A stretch of DNA of 57,501 nucleotides, from assembly GCF_014648175.1 (NCBI RefSeq), contig NZ_BMQP01000053.1, forward strand, positions 1-57,501, in the 5' to 3' direction. This document shows positions 16,070-24,746 of the stretch, piece after piece (position 1 is the first letter of the stretch; every line of letters starts with the position of its first letter). A program made the position numbers and the translations under genes. The notes below the pieces were generated by a model that saw nothing but the letters and a program-made list of their open reading frames with translations, had not been told where the DNA came from and ran no database searches. Origin of the DNA: Planobispora rosea (lineage in GTDB: Bacteria > Actinomycetota > Actinomycetes > Streptosporangiales > Streptosporangiaceae).

Positions 16070-16912
16070 CTAGCCGGGGATGAGCGTCGCGGCGGCGACC
16101 GGGCGGATCCGCATGCCCAGCCGCTCGTAGACGCGGATCGCCCCGACGTTGTGGGTGTCGACCATCAGCGCGACCCGGCCGTGCTCGGCCGCCAGCTCAC
16201 CGAAGACGAACCGGCACACCGCCTCCCCCAGTCCCCGGCCCCGCAGGGCGGGGGCGGTGGCCACCCCGGCGACGAAGCCGACCTGCGGCGCCGACCAGGC
16301 GTCGGCGGCCGTGGCCACGAGCGTCCCGGCGGCGTCGCGCAGCCCGGCCCAGCGGCGGATGCCGGGCAGCCCCGGGACCGCCCAGGCCGACGGCGACGCC
16401 TCGGCCAGCAACTTCGTCACCTCGTCGTCGGCTTCAGGGGCCAGCCAGCCCACCGGCCCGTCCAGACCCGCACGGTCCGGAACGGCCTCACCACGCGGGA
16501 CGGCTTCACCGTTCCGGTCCCGAGGGGACGCGGTGGCCGTCCCGCGCGGAACGGCCACCGTCCCCGCCACCCCACCGGCCCCGGCGGTGTCCATCCACTC
16601 GAAGGCGCCCACGATCTCCGCGCCCGGCAGCCGCCGTACCACCTCGGCGACCAGCGGCCTCTCACCCAGCAGCCGGTAGGACGCCCCGAGCTCCGCGAGC
16701 TCCGGCAGCACCCGCCGTACCAGCTCGGCCACCTCGCCCGCGTTCCCGCGCACGGTCAGCCGGTCCCGGCGGTTCAGGCCGGGGCTGGCCACCGCCACCG
16801 CCCCGTCCAGCGCCCACGCCCGCACCCCGCCGCGCAGCCCCTGCGCGGCCCACAGGAGCATGGCGTCGTCACCGGCCGCGACCGCGACGTCGCGGACGTC
16901 CGTCAGCTCCAC
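16070..16912 (-). CDS. GNAT family N-acetyltransferase
   Basis: 280 residues. The GNAT acetyl-CoA site is in the C-terminal half: VGFVAGVATAPALRGRGLGE then AVCRFVFGELAAEHGRVALM, VDTHNVGAIRVYERLGM. Residues 1-115 form a degenerate first GNAT-like half, as in many 280-residue actinobacterial two-lobed enzymes. A Pro/Arg/Gly linker at about 118-150 (VAVPRGTATASPRDRNGEAV) contains short internal repeats and looks like a recent expansion. It lies 6 bases downstream of purB on the same strand, so it is probably co-transcribed. The substrate is unknown. Confidence 0.82.
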   Translation of the reverse strand: MELTDVRDVAVAAGDDAMLLWAAQGLRGGVRAWALDGAVAVASPGLNRRDRLTVRGNAGEVAELVRRVLPELAELGASYRLLGERPLVAEVVRRLPGAEIVGAFEWMDTAGAGGVAGTVAVPRGTATASPRDRNGEAVPRGEAVPDRAGLDGPVGWLAPEADDEVTKLLAEASPSAWAVPGLPGIRRWAGLRDAAGTLVATAADAWSAPQVGFVAGVATAPALRGRGLGEAVCRFVFGELAAEHGRVALMVDTHNVGAIRVYERLGMRIRPVAAATLIPG

Positions 16913-16918
16913 GGGCGG

Positions 16919-18349
16919 CTACAGGATCGCGCCGGGCGTGTACGCGGCGGCCTGCGGATACCGGCCGGTGATCTCGCCCACGCGCGCCACGACCGCCTCG
17001 ACCTGCCCGGCCGCCGCGCCGGTGAAGGCGATCCGGTCGGCCAGCAGCGCCTCCAGGCCGTCCCGGTCCAGCGGGAAGCGCTCGTCGGCCGCCAGCCGGT
17101 CCAGCAGCTCGTTGCCGGCTCCGCGCTCGCGCATCGCCAGCGCCGACGCCACCGCGTGCTCCTTGATCACCTCGTGCGCGGTCTCCCGGCCCACCCCGGC
17201 CCGGACCGCGGCCATCAGCATCTTCGTGGTCGCCAGGAACGGCAGGTAGCGATCCAGCTCGGCGGCGATCACCGCGGGGAACGCGCCGAACTCGTCCAGG
17301 ACCGTCAGCATCGTCTCCACCAGCCCGTCGAAGGCGAAGAACGCGTCCGGCAGCGCCACCCGGCGCACCACCGAGCACGACACGTCGCCCTCGTTCCACT
17401 GGTCCCCGGCCAGCTCGGCGCCCATCGACGCGTAGCCGCGCAGGATCACCGTCAGCCCGTTGACCCGCTCGCACGAGCGGGTGTTCATCTTGTGCGGCAT
17501 CGCCGAGGAGCCGACCTGGCCCTCGGCGAAGCCCTCGGTGACCAGTTCGTGCCCGGCCATCAGCCGGATCGTCTTGGCCAGCGACGACGGCGCGGCAGAC
17601 AGCTGCACCAGCGCGGTGAGCACCTCGTAGTCCAGCGAGCGCGGATAGACCTGCCCGACGCTGGTGAAGCGGCGGGCGAAGCCCAGGTGCGCGGCGACGC
17701 GGTCCTCCAGCTCGGCCAGCCTGTCCCGGTCGCCGCCCAGCAGGTCCAGCATGTCCTGGGCGGTGCCGACCGGCCCCTTGATCCCGCGCAGCGGGTAGCG
17801 GGCGATCAGCTCCTCCAGCCGGGCGAACGCCACCAGCAGCTCGTCGGCGGCCGAGGCGAAGCGCTTGCCCAGGGTCGTCGACTGCGCGGCCACGTTGTGC
17901 GAGCGGCCCGCCATCACGGTGCCCGCGTGCTCGGCGGCCAGCGCGGCCAGCCGGGCCAGCAGCGCCACGCACCGGTCGCGCACCAGCAGCAGGCTGTCGC
18001 GGATCTGCAGCTGCTCGACGTTCTCGGTCAGGTCCCGCGAGGTCATGCCCTTGTGCACGTGCTCGTGCCCGGCCAGGGCGTTGAACTCCTCGATGCGGGC
18101 CTTGACGTCGTGGCGGGTGACGCGCTCGCGCTCGGCGATGGAGGCCAGGTCCACCTGCTCCAGGACCTTCTCGTAGTCGGCCACCACACCCGCGGGGACC
18201 TCCACCCCCAACTCCGCCTGCGCGGCCAGCACGGCCAGCCACAGGCGCCGCTCGGCCACCACCTTGTACTCGGGGGACCACAGGCGGGCCAGCTCCGCCG
18301 AGGCGTAGCGGGCGGCCAGGACATTCGGGATGCGGGGCTTGGAAGTCAC
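16919..18349 (-). CDS. purB: Adenylosuccinate lyase
   Basis: 476 residues. PurB splits SAICAR and adenylosuccinate, releasing fumarate, in purine synthesis. The fumarase-superfamily signature GSSAMPHKMN is at 280-289 with catalytic Ser281/282, and GRSHNVAAQS with His151 is the second active-site segment; the HKGMTSRDLTEN stretch (99-110) is also typical. GTG 18349 is chosen because homologues start just before TSKPRIPNV. No ribosome site precedes it, and a TAGACT box ends 8 bases before it, so the transcript is probably leaderless or nearly so. A GNAT gene follows 6 bases later. Confidence 0.93.
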   Translation of the reverse strand: MTSKPRIPNVLAARYASAELARLWSPEYKVVAERRLWLAVLAAQAELGVEVPAGVVADYEKVLEQVDLASIAERERVTRHDVKARIEEFNALAGHEHVHKGMTSRDLTENVEQLQIRDSLLLVRDRCVALLARLAALAAEHAGTVMAGRSHNVAAQSTTLGKRFASAADELLVAFARLEELIARYPLRGIKGPVGTAQDMLDLLGGDRDRLAELEDRVAAHLGFARRFTSVGQVYPRSLDYEVLTALVQLSAAPSSLAKTIRLMAGHELVTEGFAEGQVGSSAMPHKMNTRSCERVNGLTVILRGYASMGAELAGDQWNEGDVSCSVVRRVALPDAFFAFDGLVETMLTVLDEFGAFPAVIAAELDRYLPFLATTKMLMAAVRAGVGRETAHEVIKEHAVASALAMRERGAGNELLDRLAADERFPLDRDGLEALLADRIAFTGAAAGQVEAVVARVGEITGRYPQAAAYTPGAIL

Positions 18350-18513
18350 GTTGCCGCAGTCTATCGAGGCCCCCGCACCCGCCACGCCCGCCCCCTCCCC
18401 GGCCGCCCGCCGTACGGCGGCGCCGGACACCGCCGCGCCCCGTCCCGCCGCATCGGCGCCCTCGTGAACGCCCTCCCCGGAGCGGACGGGGCGTTTCCGG
18501 CGCCGGAACGGCG

Positions 18514-18554
18514 GATCGCCGTACGGCGGCGGGCGGCGCCGCCGTACGGCGATC
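18514..18554. terminator. Perfect 18-bp hairpin after the RND pump gene
   Basis: GATCGCCGTACGGCGGCG is repeated exactly in inverted form after a 5-base loop. It lies 34 bases beyond the stop of the RND gene and upstream of purB, so it most likely ends RND transcription. The core CCGCCGTACGGCGG recurs at 18407-18420 and 27767-27780. Confidence 0.65.
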
Positions 18555-18587
18555 GGGATGGTGCCGGTCAGCAGGGCATCACGGCGA

Positions 18588-21500
18588 TCAGGTGACCTGG
18601 GCCAGCTCGTCCTTGTCGGAGGCCTTCACCGGGAGCTTGTGCTCGTCGCCCTTCTTGCCGGTACGGCGGAAGCGCTCCTTGGTCCGCTCCAGCATCACGT
18701 ACAGGGTGGGCACCAGCACCAGCGTCAGCAGAGTCGACGACAGCAGCCCGCCGATCACCACGATCGCCAGCGGCTGCGAGATGAACCCGCCGGACCCGGT
18801 CAGGCCCAGCCCCATCGGGATCAGCGCGAAGATCGTCGCCACCGCGGTCATCAGGATGGGCCGCAGGCGGCGGCGTCCTCCCTCGATCACCGCCTCCTCG
18901 ATGCCCATGCCCTGCTCGCGGTACTGGTTGATCAGGTCGATCAGCACGATCGCGTTCGTCACCACGATGCCGATCAGCATCAGCATGCCGATCAGCGCGG
19001 GCACGCCCATCGGGGTGCCGGTGGCCAGCAGCAGCCCGATCGCGCCGGTCGCCGCGAACGGGATCGACACCAGCAGGATCAGCGGCTGGGCGAAGCTCCG
19101 GAACGTCGCCACCATGATCATGAAGACGATCGCGATGGCGGCCAGCATCGCCAGCCCGAGCTGGCCGAACGCCTCGGCCTGGTCGGCGCTCACGCCGCCG
19201 ATCTCGTAGGACGCCCCGGCCGGCAGCGACAGGCCGTCGAGCTTGGTCCTCAGCTCCGCCGTCACGGCGCCCAGGTCGCTGGCGGTGGCCGTACCCGACA
19301 CCGTGGCGCTGCGCTCGCCGTCGATCCGGGTCACCTGCGTCGGCCCGCCGACCTTCTCCACGTCCGCCACGTCCGACAGCTCGACCATGCCGGTCGCGGT
19401 CGGCAGGGTCAGCTCGCGGATGTCGGCCACGTCCTCGGGCGCGTCGCCGCCGCTCAGGACCACCTGGCCGGGCCGCCCGTCCAGCGTCATCTCGCCCAGC
19501 GGCGCGCCGCGGAAGCGCTGCGCCACGAGCTGGCCGATCGCCGACTCGCTCAGCCCCCTGGCGGCGGCCTTCTCCCGGTCCACCCGGACCTCGACCCGCT
19601 CGGCGCTGGCCTCCAGGTTGGAGGTGACGTCCCGCAGCCCGCCCAGCTCGGCCATCTCGGCGCGCACGGTCTCGGCGGCCGTCTTCAGCGTCGCCAGGTC
19701 CGGCCCCTGCACGATCACCTGGACCTGGTTGCCGGAGCCGCCCATGCCGCCGCCGCTGCCGCCGACGGTGATCTCACCGACGTCCGGCAGCGCCTTGAGC
19801 CGCTCGCGCAGGGTCTCCTCCAGCGCCGGGGTGTCGGTGCCCTGGGCCACCTTCACCGAGTACGAGGCGCGGTCGCCGCCGCCGCCCGTCGCACCGCCCA
19901 TGAACATGCCGCCGCCGCCGACGTTGACCTGGTAGGACTCCACGCCCCGGTCCTTGAGGCCGGCGAGCACCTCCTCGACCTTCTTGGCGGCCGCGTCGGT
20001 CGTCGCCAGGTCCGTGCCGACGGGCATCTTCTGGCTGAGGGAGATGGTCTCCTGCCCGGAGGAGTCCAGGAAGTTGGTCTCCAGGCGACCGGCCAGGCCC
20101 ATCGTGCCGACGAACACCACGATGCCGATCAGCACCGTCACCAGGCGCCGCCGGGTGGCGAAGCGCAGCACCGGCAGGTAGGCGCGCTGCAGCGGGCTGC
20201 GCAGCTCCTTGGCCTCGGCCTCCTCGCGCACCGCCCGCGCCTGCTCCGGGGTGAGCACCGGGGCCTTCAGGAACCAGTAGGCCAGCACCGGGATCACCGT
20301 CAGCGAGACCAGCAGCGACGCCAGCAGCGCCACCGTCACCGTGATCGCGAACGGCGCGAACAGCTGCCCCACCATGCCGCCGACCACCGCGATCGGCGCG
20401 AACACCGCCACCGTCGTCAGCGTCGAGGCCGTCACCGCGCCGCTGACCTCGCGCACGCCGGCCAGTACGGCGTCGCGTTTGGCCTCGCCGTACCCCAGGT
20501 GCCGCTTGATGTTCTCCAGCACCACGATCGAGTCGTCCACCACGCGGCCGACCGCGATCGTCAGCGCGCCCAGCGTCAGCATGTTCAGCGAGTAGTCGCC
20601 GATCCACAGCGCGATCAGCGCGATGACCACCGAGAGCGGGATCGAGACCGCCGTCACCAGCGTCGAGCGCACCGACAGCAGGAACACCAGGATGACCAGG
20701 ACCGCGAAGACCAGGCCGAGCAGGCCCTCGGTGGTCAGGTCCTTGATCGAGCGCTCGACGTAGGGCGCCTGGTCGAAGATGACCGTCACCTCCGAGGCGT
20801 CACCCAGCGCGCGGACGACCTCCGGGATCTTCTCCTCCACCGCGTGCGAGATCGCCACCGCGTTGCCGTCGGGCGTCATGGTGATCGACACGCCCAGGCT
20901 CGTCTCGCCGTTGGTGCGGGTCAGCGTGGTCGCCGCGGCGAACTCGCGCTTGACCTCGGCAACGTCGCCGAGCCGGACGGGCTTGGGCGCCGCCGCGGGC
21001 CGCGGCTGCTGCGTCTGCTGCTGTCCGGCGGCCGTACGGCCCTGCACCTGGCCCTGAGACTGGCCCGGGGACTGGCCCGTACGGCCCTGCTGCGCGGCCT
21101 GCGGCTGCTGCGCCGGGGTCGGCGCCGCCGGGGTCAGGTAGAGGTCCTCAAGCTCCTTGACCGAGTCGATCCTCTCGCCCACCTGCACCGTCAGCGACTT
21201 GTTGTCCTCGGTGAGACCGCCGGCCGGGATCGACTGGCCGTTGGCCCGCAGCGCGTCGACGATCGCGGTCGGCTGCAGGCCGAGCAGCGCGAGCTTGCGC
21301 ATATCCGGGGTGATCACCACGTTCTCGTCGCGGGTGCCGGTCACCGTCACGTCGCGGACGCCCTCGACGCCGCGCAGCTCCGGCACCATGATCCGCTCAA
21401 GCTTGTCGGCCATCTCCCGCTCGTCGCCGCCGCTGCTCTCCACGGCCAGGACCAGCACCGGGATGTCGTCGGTGCTCCCGGCCAGCACCTGCGGCTCGAC

Positions 21501-21869
21501 CCCGTCCGGCAGCTGCGCCTCGATCCGCGAGACCGCCTGCTGCATCTTGCCCACCGCGGCGTCGATGTCGGTGCCGTACTCGAACGCCACCTGAACCTGC
21601 GACATGCCCTCCCGGGAGGTGGAGGTCACCTCGGTGACCCCCGCGATGCCCTGGAAGCTGTCCTCGATCGGCTTGGTGACCTGCTCCTCGACGATCTCGG
21701 GAGCGGCGCCCGCGTAGGGCGCGACCACGAACGCCCCCGGGAACGACAACGAGGGCAGCAACTGTTGTTTCAACGACGGGATCGCGAAGGCGCCGAACGC
21801 GCTCAGCACGACCGCGATCATTATGACGAGGCTGCGGTTGGCGAGGCTCAACCTGGCCAGGGCGGTCAT
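18588..21869 (-). CDS. RND (HAE1/AcrB-type) efflux transporter
   Basis: 1093 residues with AcrB/MMPL-like layout: first membrane helix at 13-30, a large extracytoplasmic loop with PEIVEEQVTKPIEDSFQGIA, a block of five helices (about 355-560), a second loop and a second helix block near 870-1060. The proton-relay region GRVVDDSIVVLENIKRHLGY is intact and the GIVVTNAIVLIDLINQYREQ motif is in the second half. A Gln-rich insert (about 247-297) interrupts the first periplasmic loop; I know no role for it. AGGAG precedes ATG 21869. The divergent MarR gene 126 bases away is the likely regulator. Substrate unknown, probably drugs or lipids. Confidence 0.9.
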   Translation of the reverse strand: MTALARLSLANRSLVIMIAVVLSAFGAFAIPSLKQQLLPSLSFPGAFVVAPYAGAAPEIVEEQVTKPIEDSFQGIAGVTEVTSTSREGMSQVQVAFEYGTDIDAAVGKMQQAVSRIEAQLPDGVEPQVLAGSTDDIPVLVLAVESSGGDEREMADKLERIMVPELRGVEGVRDVTVTGTRDENVVITPDMRKLALLGLQPTAIVDALRANGQSIPAGGLTEDNKSLTVQVGERIDSVKELEDLYLTPAAPTPAQQPQAAQQGRTGQSPGQSQGQVQGRTAAGQQQTQQPRPAAAPKPVRLGDVAEVKREFAAATTLTRTNGETSLGVSITMTPDGNAVAISHAVEEKIPEVVRALGDASEVTVIFDQAPYVERSIKDLTTEGLLGLVFAVLVILVFLLSVRSTLVTAVSIPLSVVIALIALWIGDYSLNMLTLGALTIAVGRVVDDSIVVLENIKRHLGYGEAKRDAVLAGVREVSGAVTASTLTTVAVFAPIAVVGGMVGQLFAPFAITVTVALLASLLVSLTVIPVLAYWFLKAPVLTPEQARAVREEAEAKELRSPLQRAYLPVLRFATRRRLVTVLIGIVVFVGTMGLAGRLETNFLDSSGQETISLSQKMPVGTDLATTDAAAKKVEEVLAGLKDRGVESYQVNVGGGGMFMGGATGGGGDRASYSVKVAQGTDTPALEETLRERLKALPDVGEITVGGSGGGMGGSGNQVQVIVQGPDLATLKTAAETVRAEMAELGGLRDVTSNLEASAERVEVRVDREKAAARGLSESAIGQLVAQRFRGAPLGEMTLDGRPGQVVLSGGDAPEDVADIRELTLPTATGMVELSDVADVEKVGGPTQVTRIDGERSATVSGTATASDLGAVTAELRTKLDGLSLPAGASYEIGGVSADQAEAFGQLGLAMLAAIAIVFMIMVATFRSFAQPLILLVSIPFAATGAIGLLLATGTPMGVPALIGMLMLIGIVVTNAIVLIDLINQYREQGMGIEEAVIEGGRRRLRPILMTAVATIFALIPMGLGLTGSGGFISQPLAIVVIGGLLSSTLLTLVLVPTLYVMLERTKERFRRTGKKGDEHKLPVKASDKDELAQVT

Positions 21870-21994
21870 GAGGACGGACTCCTAGGGCCGGGGACGTCAC
21901 GGTAAATTTCGCCCTAGACTAACACTTTGCGCCGCACGAATATTTAATGAGGCCTTACAATCCTGATAACCTTCTCAGGAACGAGAGGGTGAGC

Positions 21995-22483
21995 GTGGAC
22001 GACGAACGCGACCGGCTGATCGACCGGATCGGACAGATACAGCGTGACCTGGGCCGTTTCCTCGCCGGGAGCCGTCAGCACTCCTCCCCCCTGCTCGACT
22101 CCAACCTCACCATGCGCCAGCTGAAGGTCATCATGTTCCTGGCCGTGCGGGGCTCGGCCTCGGGCCAGGACATCGCCCACCACCTCGACGTGGGCCTGGG
22201 CACCGTCACCGGCATCGTCGACCGCCTCATCGGCCACGGCCTGGTCACCCGCCGCGAGGACCCCCACGACCGCCGCGTCCGACGGGTCGAGCTGACCCCC
22301 GACGGGCACACCTTCCTCGAGCGCATCTCCGAGGCCGGTATCAACGACTTCCGCCGGCTGCTCGAACGCCTCGACACCAGGCTCCTGCGCGACCTCCACG
22401 CCGTCCTCGACGAGATCCAGGCCGCCGCCTTCGATCTTGAGGAAGATCTCGAAGAGGACTCCCGCCAGAAAAAGGTGGGATGA
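21995..22483 (+). CDS. MarR family regulator
   Basis: 162 residues from GTG 21995 (AGAGGG five bases before); in-frame alternatives are GTG 21989 and ATG 21947. The winged helix is SNLTMRQLKVIMFLAVRGSA, SGQDIAHHLDVGLGTVTGIV, DRLIGHGLVTRREDPHDRRV, with the conserved DPHDRR wing. The N- and C-terminal helices for dimerisation are complete. It is divergent from the RND pump and overlaps or nearly abuts the SDR gene downstream, so it probably controls both. The effector is unknown. Confidence 0.85.
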   Translation: MDDERDRLIDRIGQIQRDLGRFLAGSRQHSSPLLDSNLTMRQLKVIMFLAVRGSASGQDIAHHLDVGLGTVTGIVDRLIGHGLVTRREDPHDRRVRRVELTPDGHTFLERISEAGINDFRRLLERLDTRLLRDLHAVLDEIQAAAFDLEEDLEEDSRQKKVG

Positions 22484-22497
22484 TAGGTTCCTTAGCT

Positions 22498-23271
22498 ATG
22501 CCTGGATACCTTGACGACCTGTTCTCCCTGGCCGGCCGTACCGCCCTCGTCACCGGCGGCAGCTCCGGCATCGGTTACGCCATCGCCGAGGCCCTCGGCC
22601 GCGCCGGCGCGCGCGTCGTCATCGCCGCCCGCCGCCCCGGCCCCCTGGCCACCGCCGTCGAGGACCTCCGCCGGCACGGCGTCCAGGCCGCCGCCGTCAG
22701 CGCCGACCTCGGCGACCGCGCCGACGTCGCCCGCCTGTGCGAGCAGGCCGCCGCCCACTACGGCGACATCGACATCCTCGTCAACGACGCGGCCAACAAC
22801 ATCCGCCGTCCCATGGCCGACCTCACCGTCGACGACTACGACGAGACCATGGCCGTCAACATCACCGCCCCCTACCTCCTCGGCCAGCACTACGGCCCCC
22901 GCATGGCCGCCCGCGGATGGGGCCGCATCATCAACATCGGGTCCCAGCAGTCCATCAGCGCCTTCGGCGACAGCGGCGCCTACGGCGTCTCCAAGGCCGC
23001 CATCACCGGCCTGACCCGCTCGCAGGCCGAGGCCTGGTCCGCCCACGGCGTCACCAGCAACACGATCATCCCCGGCTTCGTCCTCACCCCGCTCACCGAG
23101 CCCGCCCAGGCCGTCCCCGGCCGCGTCGAGGCCCTCGCCGCCCGCTCCATGACCGGGCGCAACGGCCTGCCCGCCGACTTCACCGGCCTGGCCGTCCTGC
23201 TGGCCGGGCCCGCCTCCGCCTACATCACCGGTCAGACCATCTGCGTGGACGGGGGCTTCTCCGTCCACTGA
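22498..23271 (+). CDS. SDR family oxidoreductase
   Basis: 257 residues, a classical SDR. TGGSSGIG (about 19-26) binds NAD(P); the catalytic tetrad is Asn, Ser in NIGSQQS, and YGVSK. The usual NNAG is changed to NDAANN. The sequence resembles gluconate 5-dehydrogenase-like SDRs (AANNIRRPMADLTVDDYDET). ATG 22498 fits homologue length; ATG 22480 overlaps the marR stop (ATGA) with AAGGTGGG close by and would add six residues. It probably shares the marR transcript. The substrate is not predictable. Confidence 0.88.
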   Translation: MPGYLDDLFSLAGRTALVTGGSSGIGYAIAEALGRAGARVVIAARRPGPLATAVEDLRRHGVQAAAVSADLGDRADVARLCEQAAAHYGDIDILVNDAANNIRRPMADLTVDDYDETMAVNITAPYLLGQHYGPRMAARGWGRIINIGSQQSISAFGDSGAYGVSKAAITGLTRSQAEAWSAHGVTSNTIIPGFVLTPLTEPAQAVPGRVEALAARSMTGRNGLPADFTGLAVLLAGPASAYITGQTICVDGGFSVH

Positions 23272-23390
23272 CGACGAGGGCTTCCCCGGTCGGCGGCCCC
23301 GTCCCCCGGTTCTGCACACCGGTTCTGCCCACCGGTCCCGTCCACCGCTCTCGTCCACCGGCCGCGCCCGCCGGTCCCGCGTCTCCCCCT

Positions 23391-23870
23391 TCAGGACCCG
23401 CGGTGGAAACGGCGGTGCAGCTCCCGCACCTCCTCCGCGAGGCCGGGTACCGGGCCCTCCACCACGGCCCCGGGGACGACCTCGCGGATCGGCAGGGTCC
23501 GCACCGGCGGGGCGGGCACCCCCAGCTCGGCGAGCCAGCCCGCCAGCTGCTCCGAAGAGCTCGCGTACACGATGCGGCCCAGCCCCACCCAGCCGTGCGC
23601 CGCGGCGCACATCGGGCAGTGCTCGCCCGAGGTGAAGACGGTCGCCACCGCGCGCTCCCCCGGGGTCATGTTCGCCGCGGCCCAGCGCGCCAGCTCGAAC
23701 TCCGGATGGCGGGTCCGGTCGCCGGAGGCCACCCGGTTGTGGTCCTCGGCCAGGATCGTCCCGTCCGCGGCGACGAGCACGGAGCCGAAGGGCTCGTCGC
23801 CCTCCTGCAGCGCCTCGGCCGCCAGCTCCACGCAGCGGCGCAGGTACCGCAGCTCTGCCTCACCCACCAT
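23391..23870 (-). CDS. Nucleoside/cytidine deaminase family protein
   Basis: 159 residues of the CMP/dCMP deaminase zinc fold. Zinc ligands and catalytic Glu are in HPEFE and in the EHCPMCAAAHGW segment (PCxxC variant). PFGSVLVAADGTILAEDHN is the substrate-loop motif of guanine-deaminase and tRNA-adenosine-deaminase-like members. ATG 23870 has GGAGG at perfect distance; an upstream in-frame ATG is less likely. Cytosolic purine or pyrimidine salvage is the likely role. Confidence 0.85.
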   Translation of the reverse strand: MVGEAELRYLRRCVELAAEALQEGDEPFGSVLVAADGTILAEDHNRVASGDRTRHPEFELARWAAANMTPGERAVATVFTSGEHCPMCAAAHGWVGLGRIVYASSSEQLAGWLAELGVPAPPVRTLPIREVVPGAVVEGPVPGLAEEVRELHRRFHRGS

Positions 23871-24080
23871 GACGACCTCCGGGAACGCGACCTTCCGCAC
23901 GACTGGGCGGCTCACCTCCCCGCCCGCGTCCGGCGTCCGGTCCGCCCCGCCGCGCCCCGGCGGAGGACCGCGACCAGATGATCGCGGACCGGGGAGGAGT
24001 GCATCCTATTCGCGTGCACACCGCAGACATGAGCGGGGCGCGCAGAGCCGGAGGATGCCCCCATCGGCTGCCCGCCCGAG

Positions 24081-24109
24081 TTGAAAAAATATATAGATCA
24101 GTCTACTTT
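24081..24109 (+). promoter_or_regulatory. Autoregulated tetR promoter and operator
   Basis: TTGAAA (24081-24086) and TACTTT (24104-24109) are 17 bases apart. Between them is TAGATCAGTCTA (24094-24105). The complement of the element before the SDR-hydrolase gene, TAGATCGGTCTA, differs by one base, so both are operators of this TetR protein. The predicted transcription start is the base before the ATG at 24117, making the mRNA nearly leaderless. Confidence 0.75.
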
Positions 24110-24116
24110 CTGAGCC

Positions 24117-24674
24117 ATGGGACAGAAGGGGGCGGAGACGCGGGCCCGGATACTGGACGCGACACAGGAACTGGTCGAGGCCGGGGGATACTCCGGCGCC
24201 GGGCTCAACCAGGTGATCGCGGCCAGCGGCGCGCCCCGCGGCTCCCTCTACTTCCACTTCCCCGAGGGCAAGGATCAGCTCGTCGGCGAGTCGATACGGC
24301 GTGCGGGCCAGGCGATCGGCGCCGCCTTCGAGGATCTGGCCGCGTCCGGCGCGTCCGCGGCGGAGTTCGCCGAAGGGGTGCTGCGGCATCTGGGCGACCG
24401 GCTGGAGGCGTCGGGCTGGAGCAAGGGATGCCCGGTGGCCACCGTGGCGCTCGAGATGGCCGCCGTCAGCGACCCGCTGCAGCAGGCCTGCTCGGAGGTC
24501 TACGCCTCCTGGGAGGCCGCCCTGCGCGAGCGGCTCGCGGGGCGGCGGGACGCCGACGATCTCGCGGTCACGGTCCTGGCCCTGATCGAGGGGGCGCTCC
24601 TGCTGGCCAAGGCGCACCGCAGCAGGGAACCCCTGGACCGCGTCACCGGCCAGCTGGCCGCCCTCCTGCGCTGA
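24117..24674 (+). CDS. TetR family regulator (LmrA/YxaF-like)
   Basis: 185 residues. The helix-turn-helix spans 10-55 (TRARILDATQELVEAGGYSG, AGLNQVIAASGAPRGSLYFH), with the FPEGKDQL stretch that characterises the LmrA/YxaF group. The C-terminal domain has the group's SGWSKGCPVATVALE motif. It has a TAGATC(A/G)GTCTA operator in its own promoter and the same site before the downstream SDR-hydrolase gene, so it represses itself and that gene. A strong terminator separates the two. The inducer is unknown; flavonoids induce the Bacillus relatives. Confidence 0.88.
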   Translation: MGQKGAETRARILDATQELVEAGGYSGAGLNQVIAASGAPRGSLYFHFPEGKDQLVGESIRRAGQAIGAAFEDLAASGASAAEFAEGVLRHLGDRLEASGWSKGCPVATVALEMAAVSDPLQQACSEVYASWEAALRERLAGRRDADDLAVTVLALIEGALLLAKAHRSREPLDRVTGQLAALLR

Positions 24675-24679
24675 CCCGG

Positions 24680-24706
24680 GCCCGCCGTCCACGGCGGGCT
24701 CTTTTT
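24680..24706 (+). terminator. Rho-independent terminator after tetR
   Basis: GCCCGCCGT-CC-ACGGCGGGC followed by TCTTTTT, directly after the tetR stop. This is a textbook intrinsic terminator, unusual in having a real T tract in this high-GC DNA. Confidence 0.9.
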
Positions 24707-24722
24707 CTGACCTAAAAATATG

Positions 24723-24734
24723 TAGACCGATCTA
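24723..24734 (+). promoter_or_regulatory. TetR operator before the SDR-hydrolase gene
   Basis: TAGACCGATCTA is, on the other strand, TAGATCGGTCTA, one base different from the operator in the tetR promoter. AGGAG follows at 24738-24742, four bases before the start codon at 24747. Confidence 0.75.
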
Positions 24735-24746
24735 TTTAGGAGCTTC

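Noticed and set aside
14828..18595. Very long open frame across the kinase end, GNAT and purB region
   Set aside because: Composition (Arg, Ala, Gly, His) and overlap with three well-supported genes show it is an artefact of high GC.
18558..21905. Plus-strand open frame opposite the RND pump
   Set aside because: Antisense shadow rich in Arg, His and Gln; the minus strand has a full RND protein.
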